Shown here piece by piece: positions 6,841 through 7,345 of a stretch of DNA of 7,345 bases. Position 1 is the stretch's first letter. Each line of letters starts with the position of its first letter. Both the position numbers and the translations under genes were made by a program. The DNA comes from Deltaproteobacteria bacterium (GTDB lineage: Bacteria > Desulfobacterota > GWC2-55-46). The notes under the pieces are model-generated. The model did not search any database, was not told the DNA's origin, and was given only the letters and a program-made list of their open reading frames with translations. The stretch is from NCBI GenBank assembly GCA_016182705.1, contig JACPGA010000036.1, forward strand, positions 1 to 7,345. Direction: 5' to 3'.

Positions 6841-6867
6841 TTATCGGAGCAAAAATAAATAACTGTA
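6841..6867 (-). promoter_or_regulatory. Sigma-28 (FliA) promoter of the flagellin gene
   Basis: On the - strand TACAGTTA (6867-6860) and TCCGATAA (6848-6841) are separated by exactly 11 bases. The known sigma-28 consensus is TAAAGTTT-N11-GCCGATAA, so the boxes match at six and seven of eight positions. Transcription would start near 6834, leaving a leader of about 87 bases. Late-class flagellin genes normally use this sigma factor. Confidence 0.85.
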
Positions 6868-7133
6868 CTGTTTAAACCAGATACCCTGACAATCGTTTTT
6901 GCCTCCCCCTTTTCCGTTAAGGAATTCTTCTGTTTCATTCTCTTCATCTTTTCTGAAGCGGTGATACGTTTTTTATTTCTTTCCTGATTTATTTCTTAAG
7001 AAAAACGGAAAATAAACCGAAAGGGAATCATGGGGCAGGTTTTTTTTCCTCCTTCTTCTTGCAATGCGGTGAAAACCTGTTCTACTTAATTTGCCTGTCA
7101 CAACACTGTAATTCGAGCGCAACAGACAACAGG
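6868..7133. other. AT-richer intergenic stretch without a supported gene
   Basis: No open frame here has both a convincing ribosome-binding site and a plausible protein. Visible structure: a 9-base inverted repeat TTTTCCGTT (6910-6918)/AACGGAAAA (7004-7012), a 12-base palindrome TTTCTTAAGAAA (6992-7003), an 8-base inverted repeat CAGGTTTT (7036-7043)/AAAACCTG (7072-7079), and pyrimidine-rich runs on the + strand near 6902-6913 and 7040-7060. These could be protein-binding sites between the divergent flagellin and small-gene promoters, but none is recognised. Confidence 0.5.
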
Positions 7134-7139
7134 TATAAT
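7134..7139 (+). promoter_or_regulatory. -10 element for the small cysteine-rich gene
   Basis: TATAAT is a perfect sigma-70 -10 box, about 25 bases before the start codon, which would leave a leader of roughly 18 bases. No recognisable -35 box lies 16-18 bases upstream, so the promoter may need an activator, or the match may be chance. Confidence 0.45.
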
Positions 7140-7163
7140 CAGGAAAAAGAAGGAGAAAACAAG

Positions 7164-7343
7164 ATGGATTGCAAATGCATGTACCTTTCCGAACAGGCCG
7201 TGTGCAACGCCTCGATAAGCCACATGGTGCCGAAGCTTTTCGATTACGACGCCTACTGCAACTCTGAGGAACACTACCGCTGCCCCATACTCCTGGCCTA
7301 TACCCTGAGGGACGGCTACAGGGAGTTGATGAAGGCGAGCTGA
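7164..7343 (+). CDS. Small cysteine-rich protein of unknown function
   Basis: This 59-residue acidic-to-neutral protein starts at an ATG preceded by AAGGAG (7150-7155) with ideal 8-base spacing and a TATAAT box. The frame is open upstream to 7059, but that extension has no ribosome-binding site and crosses the promoter, so the short form is preferred. Cysteines lie at 3, 5, 14, 32 and 40 (C-x-C-x8-C-x17-C-x7-C), the last two in YCNSEEHYRCP, with histidines at 20 and 37. The pattern suggests metal or Fe-S binding or redox sensing. There is no signal peptide or membrane segment, so it is probably cytosolic. I do not recognise a named family with confidence. It is divergent from flagellin and next to chemotaxis genes, which hints at, but does not show, a signalling link. 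Confidence 0.75.
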   Translation: MDCKCMYLSEQAVCNASISHMVPKLFDYDAYCNSEEHYRCPILLAYTLRDGYRELMKAS

Positions 7344-7345
7344 AG

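Noticed and set aside
6822..6955. Short - strand open frame of about 40 codons (beginning MKRMKQKNSL) upstream of flagellin
   Set aside because: It has no good ribosome-binding site, runs through the sigma-28 promoter and leader hairpin, and has no recognisable protein character.
7059..7163. Upstream extension of the small cysteine-rich protein (MQCGENLFYLIC...)
   Set aside because: No ribosome-binding site precedes it and it would cross the TATAAT box. The ATG at 7164 has an ideal AAGGAG.
1..7345. CRISPR array, insertion sequence, phage attachment site or origin
   Set aside because: No regularly spaced direct repeats, transposase-like frame, terminal inverted repeats with a target duplication, tRNA-adjacent repeats or DnaA-box cluster was seen.

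Overview
The window is part of a chemotaxis and motility region of a flagellated Gram-negative-type bacterium. Codon use is GC-rich but favours ATA for isoleucine and AGG for arginine. The genes (CheA with a C-terminal receiver, a tandem-receiver hybrid kinase of the GGIAHDFNN type, flagellin behind a sigma-28 promoter) fit the Desulfobacterota/Nitrospirota range. That placement is an inference from gene content and codon style, not a match to a known genome.

Bases 1-4440 (+ strand) are a signalling block. It starts with the 3' end of cheA: the last residues of its CheW-like domain and a complete receiver. After a roughly 150-base gap with terminator-like hairpins comes cheB (receiver plus methylesterase, all catalytic residues present). 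A 924-residue soluble hybrid histidine kinase follows almost directly, arranged REC-REC-coiled coil-PAS-PAS-HisKA-HATPase-REC. CheA and CheB set the adaptation state of the chemoreceptors; the hybrid kinase probably adds a branch to, or output from, that pathway.

Bases 4441-5560 hold the most notable element. A sigma-70-type promoter, an RNA leader with both conserved signature segments of the yybP-ykoY manganese riboswitch and a transcription terminator lie before htpX, which encodes a membrane zinc metalloprotease. Helix P1 of the aptamer and the terminator stem share the same bases, so the leader reads as a metal-dependent ON switch for a membrane quality-control protease. A bidirectional terminator separates htpX from the convergent flagellin gene.

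Bases 5593-6867 (- strand) hold a 384-residue flagellin with a good sigma-28 (FliA) promoter and a leader of about 85 bases. The leader contains two GGA motifs resembling CsrA sites, one in a hairpin loop and one at the ribosome-binding site. The hairpin is also terminator-like, with a T7 tract and a perfect 10-base upstream complement that could act as an antiterminator.

Bases 6868-7163 are an AT-richer, gene-free stretch. It is followed on the + strand by a 59-residue cysteine-rich protein of unknown function with a strong ribosome-binding site. The window ends two bases after its stop codon.
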